Assembly: GCA_003427395.1 (NCBI GenBank)
Contig: BFEA01000175.1
Coordinates: 713,006-740,216 of the forward strand
From: Chara braunii
Lineage: Eukaryota > Streptophyta > Charophyceae > Charales > Characeae
DNA: 27,211 nucleotides
Direction of reading: 5' to 3'
Of the stretch, positions 18,424-27,211 are shown one piece after another (within the stretch, counting starts at the first letter, position 1; each line of letters begins with the position of its first letter). A program made the translations under genes and the position numbers. The notes under the pieces are model-generated. The model saw only the letters and a list, made by a program, of their open reading frames with translations, was not told the DNA's origin and made no database searches.

Positions 18424-19828
18424 TTTTTTTTTTTTTTTTAAGCACANGCGCTCCATCTATTGGTGGGGAGCAGCATCTGCTGGAAACCGGGTCCAGCATC
18501 CCATAGATACAACCATATCCTCTCAAATTGACACGAGCTGGGAACCGGGCCCAGCGTCCCTTGAGTACGTTCAGAAAAACCATCAGAAATTTTCATGACA
18601 ATGAAACTAACGGTATACTGAGGCTACTTCAAAGTTTTTTTGTAAGGAACATTCAGAGATAAACAAAAACCAGAAGAAGACTAGGGAATCCACCAACAGT
18701 CCTCCTCACCCCATTCCGCCAAGACGTACTGCAGCAAAGCCACCATCTCTACTGCTGCTATGCCCTATTTCTGTCCTACCAGCTAGCCCCATCACTAGCA
18801 GGATGCGGGATACCTTTCTCTCTTGATCCCTTACCTTCCCGTTACTCAGAAAAGGTACGGGAATAGACTGCAAAAGTCCTAAAAAAAACCCCAATCCCGC
18901 AAAATCCCTAACAGATCCTTCCAAGGATCTCCAATACTGTCGTATTCCCTGCCGAGCTTCCAGGCCTCACACCCCCCATCCTGCTGCGTTACAGGGCAAC
19001 ACAACTCACCTCAGCTCCGGCCAGCGTCGTCTCAGCAGCAACCCTTGGTTGTCCTGTGGGATGCCCCCCCAAAGCACCCCCAGATCTCTCTACCAGGCCT
19101 CATGCCCCTGCATCAACAGGTTACAGGGCAACACCCTAGCACCGGCCAGCGTCGTTCTGGCGTCGAACAGCCTTAGGTCACCGAGTATTACAGTCGTGAA
19201 ACTACCTAGAAGAGATTGTCAGGAAACCCCAGGATCCATAAGACTTTTTAAGGACAGAACAGACTACCCCCTTTTTTTGAGAATTGGATTTAACTACGTA
19301 AAGATTCGTAATTTGAAAACATAAAAAAGACCTGGCGGGTCCTAGAAATGCTCAGAAACCCTTGGAATCCCTAACGCTCCTTCCAAGGTCTTTCAACACT
19401 GTCCTACTCCCTGCCGAGCTCTTCCAGGTCTCACACCCCACATCCTGCTAGGTTACAGGGTGACACAACTCACCCTAGCTCCGACCAGCGTCCGACCAGC
19501 GTCGTCCCAGCAGCAACCCTTAGCTGTTCCGTAGGATGCCTACCCCTAAGCATCCCTAGATCTCTCTACCAGGCCTCATGCTCCTGCATCACAGTTCACA
19601 GGGTAACACCCCAGCTCCGGCCAGCGTCGTTCTGGCATCAAGCAGCCACAGGTCCCTGAGTGTAACAGCATAAAAAAACACCTGAGAAAAGTTGCGAGGG
19701 ATCCCGAGAGCCCAAAAACATTCTTAAGACCCCCGAACAACCATCTGTAAAAAGAAAAAAAGAAGGGGGGGGAGATCAAAACTAAATACCAACCATCCTA
19801 AAGTCCCCCCCTCAACAAAGGAGTCGTC
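18424..19828 (-). mobile_element. 1.4 kb poly(A) retroposon inserted in RT
   Basis: The insertion is flanked by a perfect 10-base target-site duplication GGTTCTTCCT (18414-18423 and 19829-19838). The RT frame joins across it if one copy is removed. The left end is poly(T), so the element lies in minus orientation with its A-tail at 18424. The tail-proximal motif (CTCCATCTATTG, CTGGAAACCGGGTCCAGC) is shared with 2751-2972. No ORF above about 90 codons is present, so it is non-autonomous. It contains a large internal duplication (18907-19225 versus 19369-19690). One N is at 18447. Confidence 0.8.
18907..19690. repeat. ~462-base-spaced tandem duplication inside the retroposon
   Basis: The order CCTTCCAAGG, CCCTGCCGAGCT, GTTACAGGG, ACACAACTCACC, CCAGCGTCGT, ATCTCTCTACCAGGCCTCATG and GCCAGCGTCGTTCTGGC occurs at 18917-19161 and again from 19379. 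The offset is 462-464 bases. Within each copy the GTTACAGGG to CCAGCGTCGT part is itself repeated, giving about four related monomers. Confidence 0.8.
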
Positions 19829-21126
19829 GGTTCTTCCTACGACAGCCGAATGGCAAGATCCGGTGGATCCAGGACCTTCAGAAGGTCAACGCGGTAATGA
19901 TTCGAGACGTAGGCTCCGTGCCTCACGCCGACTTACTGGCTGAAGGCGCCGCGGGCAGGTCGATTTATTCGGTCTGCGATCTGTTCTCAGGCTATGATGA
20001 GGTACCGCTTGATCCTAGGGACAGGCACCTCACGGCTATGCACACGCCATTGGGACTGATACAGATGATGGTCGTCCCTATGGGTTAGACTAATGGGATA
20101 GCTGTTTTTTAGAGAGTCATGGTGGTCGTCCTCAAGGACTTTATTCCTGACAAGGTTGAAGTTTTTCTGGATGACTTTCCTATAAACGGAACAGTAAAGA
20201 AAGATGAGACAGAGGTCGTGTCAGGAGTTAGAAGATTCGTCGAACAACACCTAACCGATATCTGCGCAATACTTGAGCAGCTGGACGACGCAAATTTGAC
20301 AGTCAGCGGAACAAAGAGCCGATGGGCCGTATCGACTATTAAGATCTTAGGCTTTCTCTGCGACTCGAGAGGACGCCGAGCAGATCCTGCGAAGCTGGAC
20401 AAACTCCTAAACTGGCCGTCCCCGTTACATAGTGCTACCGAGGTCCGACAGTTTTTGGGAGTGGTCGGTTACTGGCGGATATTCATACGGGGGTATGCGG
20501 AGAAGGCTGAGCCATTGAGGCTACTCCTTCGAAAGACTGAGAAATTCTACTGGGATTATTTGCAGGAACTCGCTATGCAAGAGCTTAAAGACGAATTTAA
20601 GGAGGGAGGACGCGTACTGGGCGTGCCTTTCTTTGATGATGAGGCCGGAAGACCATTCATAGTATCCACTGATGCTGGACCTTGTTCGGTTGGTGGGCTG
20701 CTATCTCAAAAGGACGCTGAAGGGAAGGAAAAACTGTTAAGATTTGAGAGTATGACACTTAATACGGCTGAGCGTAACTACAGTCAATTCAAGAAGGAAG
20801 TGTTAGCTGTTCTGCGGTGTCTAGACACGTTCAGACACTATATCTATGGGCGACGGTTCATCTTGAGAGTAGATCCTACAGCGGTTGCCTCTGTCCTTCA
20901 TAAGGACTTTAGCCTGACGGACCCGACCATCGCACGATGGTTAATACGGATTCGACTCTATGATTACACAATAGAGAGGATATCGGGAACCAGAAATGTC
21001 GTGGCGGATGGGCTTTCTCGGATCCTTCTTGAGGCTGAGCGCCCAATAGTAGCTGGAGCCCTGACATTAGCAGAACCAAGACGCGCCGATCGATTTCTGG
21101 TTAACCTCTACGAAGGCAGATACTGA
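19829..21126 (+). pseudogene. pol: Reverse transcriptase and RNase H domains of pol
   Basis: This copies element RNA into DNA and removes the RNA. RT blocks in one frame are PNGKIRWIQDLQKVN (19846-19890), LFSGYDEVPLDPRDRHLTAM (19981-20040) and the catalytic VFLDDF (Asp-Asp codons 20170-20175), a Ty3/Gypsy-style form of YxDD. The thumb and connection regions follow (FLGVVGYWRIFIRGYAEKAE). RNase H shows STDAG (Asp 20671), ERNYSQFKKE and RVDPTA, giving the D-E-D set. In-frame stops are TAG 20086-20088, TAG 20110-20112 and TGA 21124-21126. They lie in conserved stretches, so they are damage and not natural ends. Confidence 0.85.
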
Positions 21127-22754
21127 ACGATTGGGTTACATTTGTCAGGTGAGGAGAGTCAAGATTTAGATATCCGGAGACAAGCATCCCAATACTGCCT
21201 TAGAGCGTGCCATCTATTCCGTAGACCAGTCGGGTCGGGTATGCCCCTACGTGTAGTCTGTGACCCTGAGGAGAGGCAGACGATAGTTGCGGAGCTTCAC
21301 GACGGCGTAGTCGGAGGACATAGAGGATTCAAAGGAACCTACGAAAAGGTACGCAGGCTGTACTGGTGGGAAGGACAGTATAAGGATGTCGATAGATACT
21401 GTTTAACCTGCGAGGAGTGCCAGAAGAGAGCTCTTGTGAAATACAAAGAGCCCCTTCATCCATCCTATCCGACCAGGCCGGGACAGAAGGTACACATCGA
21501 TCTGGTGAAGATGCCGAAAGGAGTAGGCAATATGAATTACGTTGTGAACATACGAGACGACTTTACTGGCTTCATGGACGGTAGACCTATCAGGAGCAAC
21601 ACGGCAAGGGAAGTGAAGAACTTCGTCCTAGAGTACTTATCTAGGTATGGTTGTGTCAGCAAGATAGTGATGGACAGAGGGGCGGAATTTCTAGCTGACG
21701 AGGTTCAGAGTGTGTTCAAGAGAATCGGGGCGAGAGTTTCGATAGCCACCGCCTACCACCCACAATCGAACCTTTCAGTAGAAAGGAAACACCATACCCT
21801 GATAGCGTCACTATCCAAATGGTGCAAAGGAAAGGACAGCGATTGGCCACGATATTTTCGATATGCAATATGGGCGACGTCACGGTCCGAGCTAGCACTG
21901 GATACCCACCATACACCTTGTGGATCGGACGGCATTGTCCTCTCCCCATAGAGTTTCACGCCGACAGCTGGACAACCGTCGACTGGGCGGAGGAGATGTC
22001 CAGAGAGGAACTCATAGCTGCCCGAACAAGACAAATAGCCTACAGTTTGGGAGACAACCTTATGACAACGGCAGACCGTCTGGCAGTGGAGAGGGACAAA
22101 GGTAAAGAGAGATGGGATAAGAGCGTGCGGATCAGGAAACAACGGGTGAGCGTAGGAGATATGGTCCTTTTCTACGACGCAGCACTGGAAAGGACCTGGA
22201 CCGGAAAACTCGCCAACAGATGGATGAGACCTTACAGAGTGGTTGAGGCGCTCGACTGGGGGGCCTATATGATAGCAGAATTAGACGGATCCAAGTGGAA
22301 GGACCCAGTGGCGGGTGCTAGGTTAAAGTTGTTTAGACCCAGGCCAGCACCCACCTTATCGCTGACAGGCCCGAAAGGGAAAGGGAAGGCCAAAATGGAG
22401 GATGGAGCCCCCTCGAGACGATTAGAGGTAGGGGAAAGTTCCAAGAAGAGAAAAAGAGTGGAGAGAAGAAAGGTCAAACGATTACCATTGGGAAGGGAGA
22501 AGAAATGGTTATTCGTGCTCAAGAGGGCTAGACGGAGAGTTCGCATTAGACAAACTGGCAGGTCGGCACCTTTCTCGGGCCAACGTCAGAAGAAAAAGAG
22601 GGTCCTACCAAGGCCAAATACCCGAAGGAAAAGGAAAGTCAAGAAACATCTTCTTAGCCCTAGAACTCATAACAAATTGAGACATGAGACAATTAAACGC
22701 CGACGTGGGCGTCCTTTACGGGCAATCACCCTGAGGCTTGTCCGCTTCATTTGA
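21127..22754 (+). pseudogene. pol: Integrase of pol, frameshifted, with basic tail
   Basis: This inserts the cDNA into the genome. The frame follows on from RT after one stop. The zinc-binding HHCC region is LHDGVVGGHRG to CLTCEECQK (21295-21426). The catalytic core has HIDLV (Asp 21499), MDRGAEF (Asp 21673) and SVERKH (Glu 21781), with 35 residues between the last two as is typical. A one-base shift near 21883 moves the frame; the C-terminal part continues in the frame of 21819-22754. It contains VSVGDMVLFYD and a GPY/F-like module (RPYRVVEALDWGAYMIAELD, 22231-22290). The last 120 residues are very Arg/Lys-rich; an alternative frame reads more acidic, so another frameshift there is likely. 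Confidence 0.85.
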
Positions 22755-22804
22755 CAAAAGTGGATAGGGCTCGACGGGGGCGTCGAGAAGTGGTCCGGGC
22801 TAAT
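22755..22804 (+). promoter_or_regulatory. Pre-LTR segment with hairpin; polypurine tract not evident
   Basis: Fifty bases separate the integrase stop from the right L1. A perfect 7-bp stem CTCGACG / CGTCGAG (22770-22776, 22781-22787) has a GGGG loop. The expected polypurine tract before an LTR is weak: GAGAAGTGG followed by pyrimidines. Confidence 0.4.
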
Positions 22805-25092
22805 TGTGAGGCGGCCACAAGCAGTGCGCCGCCTGAAATCTGCGGTTTTGGGACTTAGGCTCAGGGACAAGTCCGTGTTTTGACGGTACTCTGGTATGAC
22901 CAGGCGGCAAAAATTAGAGGAACTCAGGGCACCCCTGATTTTTGGCGCACTGGGCCTTACGAGTAACCCTCAGAGATGGCGAAATAGGTAGCCGCTCCCG
23001 GTACATCTTGGAACCGTCATTTGCGCCCGTTCCTAGGCTAGACCTGAAATGGCCAGCCACGGGGAGGCATCGCGTGGGTTGACCCCGCCGCAATGCTTTT
23101 GCAGCGTATGATCGGGGCCGGAATAGCGCCTCAATTTTTTGTCAATTTTGAAACCCAAATTCAAAATGGGAGAAACGATTAAGAACAGTAGGAGGTGAGA
23201 GAAAAATGTAATATTCCTTAATTTTTTTATTATCTGTGGCATTAAGATTTTGGAGAGAATACCTCGTTACTATATGTTTCCGGCAATGAAATCAAAAACG
23301 AAAGAAAAAGATTAAAAACGATAAAGGGGAAAAGGAACAAAAGAATTCTAATAATTTTATTAAAACTCCCTCGGGAATTATTTTTTGTGAACCTACGAAT
23401 ATATTAGACATTCATACAATAGTACTAGGAAAAAGGAAGAGTGATTGAAAGCGATGAAAGGGACGGGTAACCACGATTAGCTCTAAATTCATATTAATCG
23501 TTTTCGCTGGATTCTAACCTTCTTCACTATACCCCGATGATTGAGATTTTCCGTGTCGTTTTCCCGATTTGCCTAGGTTCGAACTTCACTGAGTCAGTCC
23601 GAGGAGGTTCGCATAAGGACGGCGCGGGGGGATGGTGCTATGCCGGGGCGACCGTGTTTGGTTCGGTACGGATATGAGGGTTGTTACGGAGCGGTTACGT
23701 CCTGCGGTGTCTGACGTGCTTTAGGTACGGTATGGGCCCGGTAACAGCTGTTTCACTACGGTGACTTATTTACAGGTTTGGGACAGCTGCGGTGATTTAT
23801 TCTCAAGACTGGGACCACTACGGCAGTAATTCCAAGTTTGAAACCTTGGCGGCAGTTTGTTTTCAGGCCGGAAACATTGCGGCATTTTATACCAGGATTC
23901 AGATCAATCATCACGGATCACGGATACTTACTTCAGGTTCGTCATTACCCAAGTAAGGCGGCGCCCTACGATACTCAGTATTGGCAGATGCGACCTCGTA
24001 CTGGGATGGTTTAGTTCGGAACCGGCACCGTCACGACAATTGTTTCAGGCCCGGCATGGGTTCGACATCGGCTTATTTCAGGCTTGGCACTATCGGGACA
24101 TCGTATTCCAACTCAGGCGCCCTTTGCAGTGATTTATTTTCAGGTTAAGGTTCCTGCGGTGATTAATTCTCAGGTCCGGAACCGCCGGAACATTTTACAT
24201 CAGGGTCGGAACTACGGCAGCGGGTTATCTCAGGTTCGGAGCTCCTGCGGTCACTTATTTCAAGATCGGCAGTACCTCAACGTCAGCATGTTTTATATTG
24301 GATGGTGCCTCGACAACATTCACGGGCCTTTGCCACACGCTCGTTTCTGGTTCGTGATGTCACGTCATGGTGTGACATGTAAATTGGCTATTGCAAAGCT
24401 ATGTCTCGGAACCGAGCTGACTGATGAGGTTCACGGCAGGCCGGTGCTATTAGTTCGATCACGCCGGTCCAGCATTGAAACGGGGCTGGTCCACATCACC
24501 CTGGTACAAGTTACTCCATCTGGTGCTAAAATATTAGCCAACGTGTTGGACCCTCACCGGGGCCGTTCGTGGCGGGGCCATTTTTCCGACGTAGGGACTG
24601 ATGCCTAGCGGATGGTCGCCAATATGGGCCGTTTAGGCAGTACCAGGCCGACCTGGGGTTTCCTCGGAGGTGGACAAGAGGATATACGGACGAGGAGAGA
24701 ATTTCGAAGGGGATTTTTTCGGGCGGAGTGTGCAAGGTGTACCCGCGACTGCAAAAACGGGGAGGAGCGTCCGCACTCGGGCGGTTACTCCGCGTGTGTG
24801 AGGGGAGAGGGAAACCGCGAGGCGGTTGAGCACACGCGAGGGGAAGGTCGCTGGTAGGAGAAGGTGCGGCCCGTGCAGTTGAAGGACGGCATGCAAGGCG
24901 TACCCAGCCCACATCGTCGTTCTGTGGGGGCAGAGTCAGCGCGCTGGGAACGTGCTAGCTTGTACAGGCGGGCCGGCGTTCGGGAGAGCGCGCCTGGCGT
25001 TCTCTGCCCATTATAACAGATGACCCGTTTGAAGTCCGACGGGGAAAAGAGTATGGGCACGCAGAGAGAAAGAGAGAGAACATTCGGACTGG
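22805..25092 (+). repeat. Right copy of LTR block L1 (5' part of the 3' LTR)
   Basis: This is the partner of 3362-5671, following pol directly as a 3' LTR should. It opens TGTGAGGCGG. It carries the same minisatellite (23696-24291) with 24 bases fewer and the same TATA candidate (25012-25016). It continues without a break through 95 unique bases into L2. Confidence 0.85.
25012..25016 (+). promoter_or_regulatory. TATA-box candidate of the right LTR
   Basis: The sequence CCCATTATAACAG is identical to the left copy at 5593-5597, within diverged surroundings. Confidence 0.3.
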
Positions 25093-25187
25093 GGAGGCAG
25101 CAGGAGGAGTGCTTGAGGTGTACGCCGCCCCCCCATCAGCTGAGTTGATTACGGAGCTTTCCCGCGGAGCCATGGAATATTAGATTG
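25093..25187 (+). other. 95-base LTR segment between L1 and L2, absent on the left
   Basis: This sequence is found only here. If L1 and L2 are parts of one LTR, these bases were lost or left behind when the left LTR was broken. It has no coding content. Confidence 0.55.
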
Positions 25188-26003
25188 TGGGGGGGGGTGA
25201 CGAGGAAATGATAGGTGCGCCTGGTGCATACCGCGGTGAGCTCTGTTGGTCGTGCCCTGCGTGTACAGTGAGCGAGCCCATTCGTCAGAATTGAGAGCCG
25301 TCTCCCGCGAGGAAGGGGCAACTTGTCGCAGGATGGGCAGAACCTGAGCAGCGTGCTAGGCGCGCGTCGCCTACAGCACGAAAGAGCCAAGAGGAACGGC
25401 CTCTCTCGTGCTCAGTGTGCGCAGCTAACGAGCACTTGAGACAGGGTTGGAGAGTTGGATGGGGCAGTTGCACTGTGTGAGCGGACTGAAAAACACCGCA
25501 GCGGTCAACAGGGAGGATGTGACCCGGGTGCTCTGCGTGAAAAGCAATCAACCACCTCCGCTGCAGGCGGGAGCAGTTTCTTTCAGTGACCTGCCAATCG
25601 AGTCTTTCTGCTGCACGCGGGATCAGATACTTTCCCTTTGCTGATTAAGTAATTGAGCATACCCGCTGAAGACGGGGCCGGCTGTTTCCCCTTTGCAGAT
25701 CTGCGAAACGGGCGAGTTTGGGTGATCTGCCAATCGAGGGTGTCGTTGTTCAGGGAATCGAGTTTTTCCATTGGGTTTGGCCATGTTTCTCACTCTTTAC
25801 CGATTGAGTAATCAAGCCTATCTGCTGCAGGTGAGCCAGTTGGTTTGCTTTTTTTTTTGCTGATCTGTCAATCGTGTGATTTTCTGTGATCACCCAGTCA
25901 AGCCGTCTTTTATCGGACAACCGAGCATTCCTGGTACCGGATGGTCCAAACGCTTCAGCTGAACAAAGGCGGTAGAAATTACTACTGTCGAAGGGAGCAA
26001 TCA
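25188..26003 (+). repeat. Right copy of LTR block L2 (3' part of the 3' LTR)
   Basis: Partner of 16489-17306, in opposite orientation. It starts TG plus nine G and ends AGCAATCA. With L1 and the 95-base segment it makes a 3199-base LTR with TG...CA ends (22805-26003). No target-site duplication is found: the five bases before 3362 are GCCAT and the five after 26003 are CGTTG. Confidence 0.8.
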
Positions 26004-27142
26004 CGTTGTCGAGCGCATCAGCCCTCGCACGAAACGAGGGCCCTCCTGGCTATGTCACGCAGGAGATTAAACATCTCACACTTCTTAGAGAGAACTTAGG
26101 AACGACGCATAACATTCCGCGAACCGCCGAGACGAACGCGATTGCATCGCTCCTTCGCCGCTCTAGCTGGGTGCGCCAGCTATACATCCCGCGGTCCCCT
26201 ACGACAGGACAAATTTCCGCGGGTCATAAGCTTGCTTCCCTAAGGGGTTGTCACCACCCTTAGGGGCGTATCCCTACCGAGCTACTGACCCACATGCGAA
26301 AGCTTTTAGATGCAATCGCAGAGGTAGGTCAGCCGAGGGCGTTTGCTCGTTTCGCTGCAGTATAGGAGTCGCTTGGTTAACGCCAAGTGGACCCAACGTC
26401 GTTCGTCCCCCAGGGCGCTGATCTCCTAGGTATGAAGCGGACGTCGGTCGACTAGGACTGTCTCAACCAAGCGTGAAACCTTTCATTAATCCTAGTCCCT
26501 TAAACATAAAGTCAAACGAAAGTTACGACAACCATACATATAATTAAATCAAAAGGAATCGACTGTTGCTGACATGAATAAATATTCCCAGTATGAAAAG
26601 ATAACTGAAATAAAAAAATACAAATCATCATCTCATACATCCAATAACACAAAAAAATTATCCGGCCACCTCAGGTCGAATACCACAAAACAATCAAAAC
26701 AACGGCCAATGAAAAGTTGGTTAATCGAAAATAACATTGATGTTGCCAACATGGTAGTCGGACAACCTCAGTTTTTACTTGATGAGACGCGTTGCCAAAG
26801 TTATTCATTCCATCCTATCGCCGATCTAAGATTCGACGCGCATACTTGTCTTCGTCCATTTTTAATCTTTTTGGATGACAACCTCGCTTGCGCATGGTTC
26901 TTGATCAGGGGCATTGTTTGACGTGAAACATGCCTCTTCCTCTAGGAAGTGGTCTGGGGTACTTCTCCTCCTCGTCCGAGCACAAGACTCGGATCTCAGA
27001 AGTCGGGCCGTCTCCACCGAATCGGCAAGTACCCCCCCTAAGAACGGTCCACTCTGGGTCGATAACAGGGTCGGCTTCTGAAGCAACGAACCCCCGCCCC
27101 AGATGCTTCCTAGAGATAGTGGATGCGTCCACCGCAAGTAGT

Positions 27143-27146
<4 letters not shown>
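26004..27146. other. Right flank, no assigned gene
   Basis: Open frames here are short: 85 codons at 26006-26263 (+), 115 codons at 26574-26921 (+) and 91 codons at 26862-27137 (-). None shows a domain I recognise. The 115-codon frame is Lys/Asn/Ser-rich at its start and could be an exon or chance. It may be host DNA or another repeat. Confidence 0.4.
26238..26265. repeat. 9-bp perfect hairpin
   Basis: CCCTAAGGG (26238-26246) and CCCTTAGGG (26257-26265) pair across a ten-base loop. No T tract follows. Confidence 0.6.

Positions 27147-27211
<65 letters not shown>
27147..27211. repeat. (AT)n microsatellite running off the window
   Basis: About 32 AT units reach the window edge, so the full length is unknown. 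The window or contig may end here because of the repeat. Confidence 0.97.

Noticed and set aside
16489-26003. L2 pair as terminal inverted repeats of a DNA transposon or foldback element
   Set aside because: No transposase lies between them, no target-site duplication is present, and the orientation of L2 agrees with LTR halves. Not excluded, but less economical.

Overview
The window is a repeat-dominated stretch of a plant-lineage nuclear genome with no recognisable host gene. The polyprotein style, the plant-type tRNA-Asp primer site, long LTRs and AT-rich spacers fit a large streptophyte or charophyte genome. From memory, the pol proteins look most like those of Chara; no search was run. 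Isolated Ns show a draft assembly.

Layout. 1-1956 (+): gag ORF of one Ty3/Gypsy-type element, ending in a long perfect hairpin. 1996-3361: non-coding DNA with a small SINE-like insertion and a (GA)n tract. 3362-26003: one giant, decayed and rearranged Ty3/Gypsy element of about 22.6 kb. 26004-27211: unassigned flank ending in (AT)n.

The giant element. Two repeat blocks occur twice. L1 lies at 3362-5671 and 22805-25092, both (+). L2 lies at 16489-17306 (-) and 25188-26003 (+). On the right, L1, 95 bases and L2 form one 3.2 kb LTR. On the left the LTR is torn apart. L1 is followed by a short gag-pol linker (5672-5988, +). Next comes an 11.3 kb block in reverse orientation (5989-17306) holding, on the minus strand, L2, an AT-rich leader, accessory ORFs and gag. 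Then pol (17307-22754, +) and the right LTR follow. Restoring the block gives LTR, leader, accessory ORFs, gag, linker, protease, RT, RNase H, integrase, LTR.

The unusual part is 8630-13150 (-): seven ORFs upstream of gag that I cannot assign to any family. Three (X1, X2, X3) are paralogues of one another. Two short ones (Y1, Y2) are paralogues of each other. The order is X1, X2-Y1, X3-Y2, ORF-e, ORF-f, gag, so an X-Y pair appears to have been duplicated inside the element. ORF-e, ORF-f and gag overlap end to start.

Pol is dead: six in-frame stops, two clear frameshifts and a 1.4 kb poly(A) retroposon (18424-19828, minus orientation) with a 10-base target-site duplication. Its A-tail-proximal motif recurs at 2751-2972. 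How the accessory proteins serve the element is unknown; position suggests a role with Gag or in element expression.
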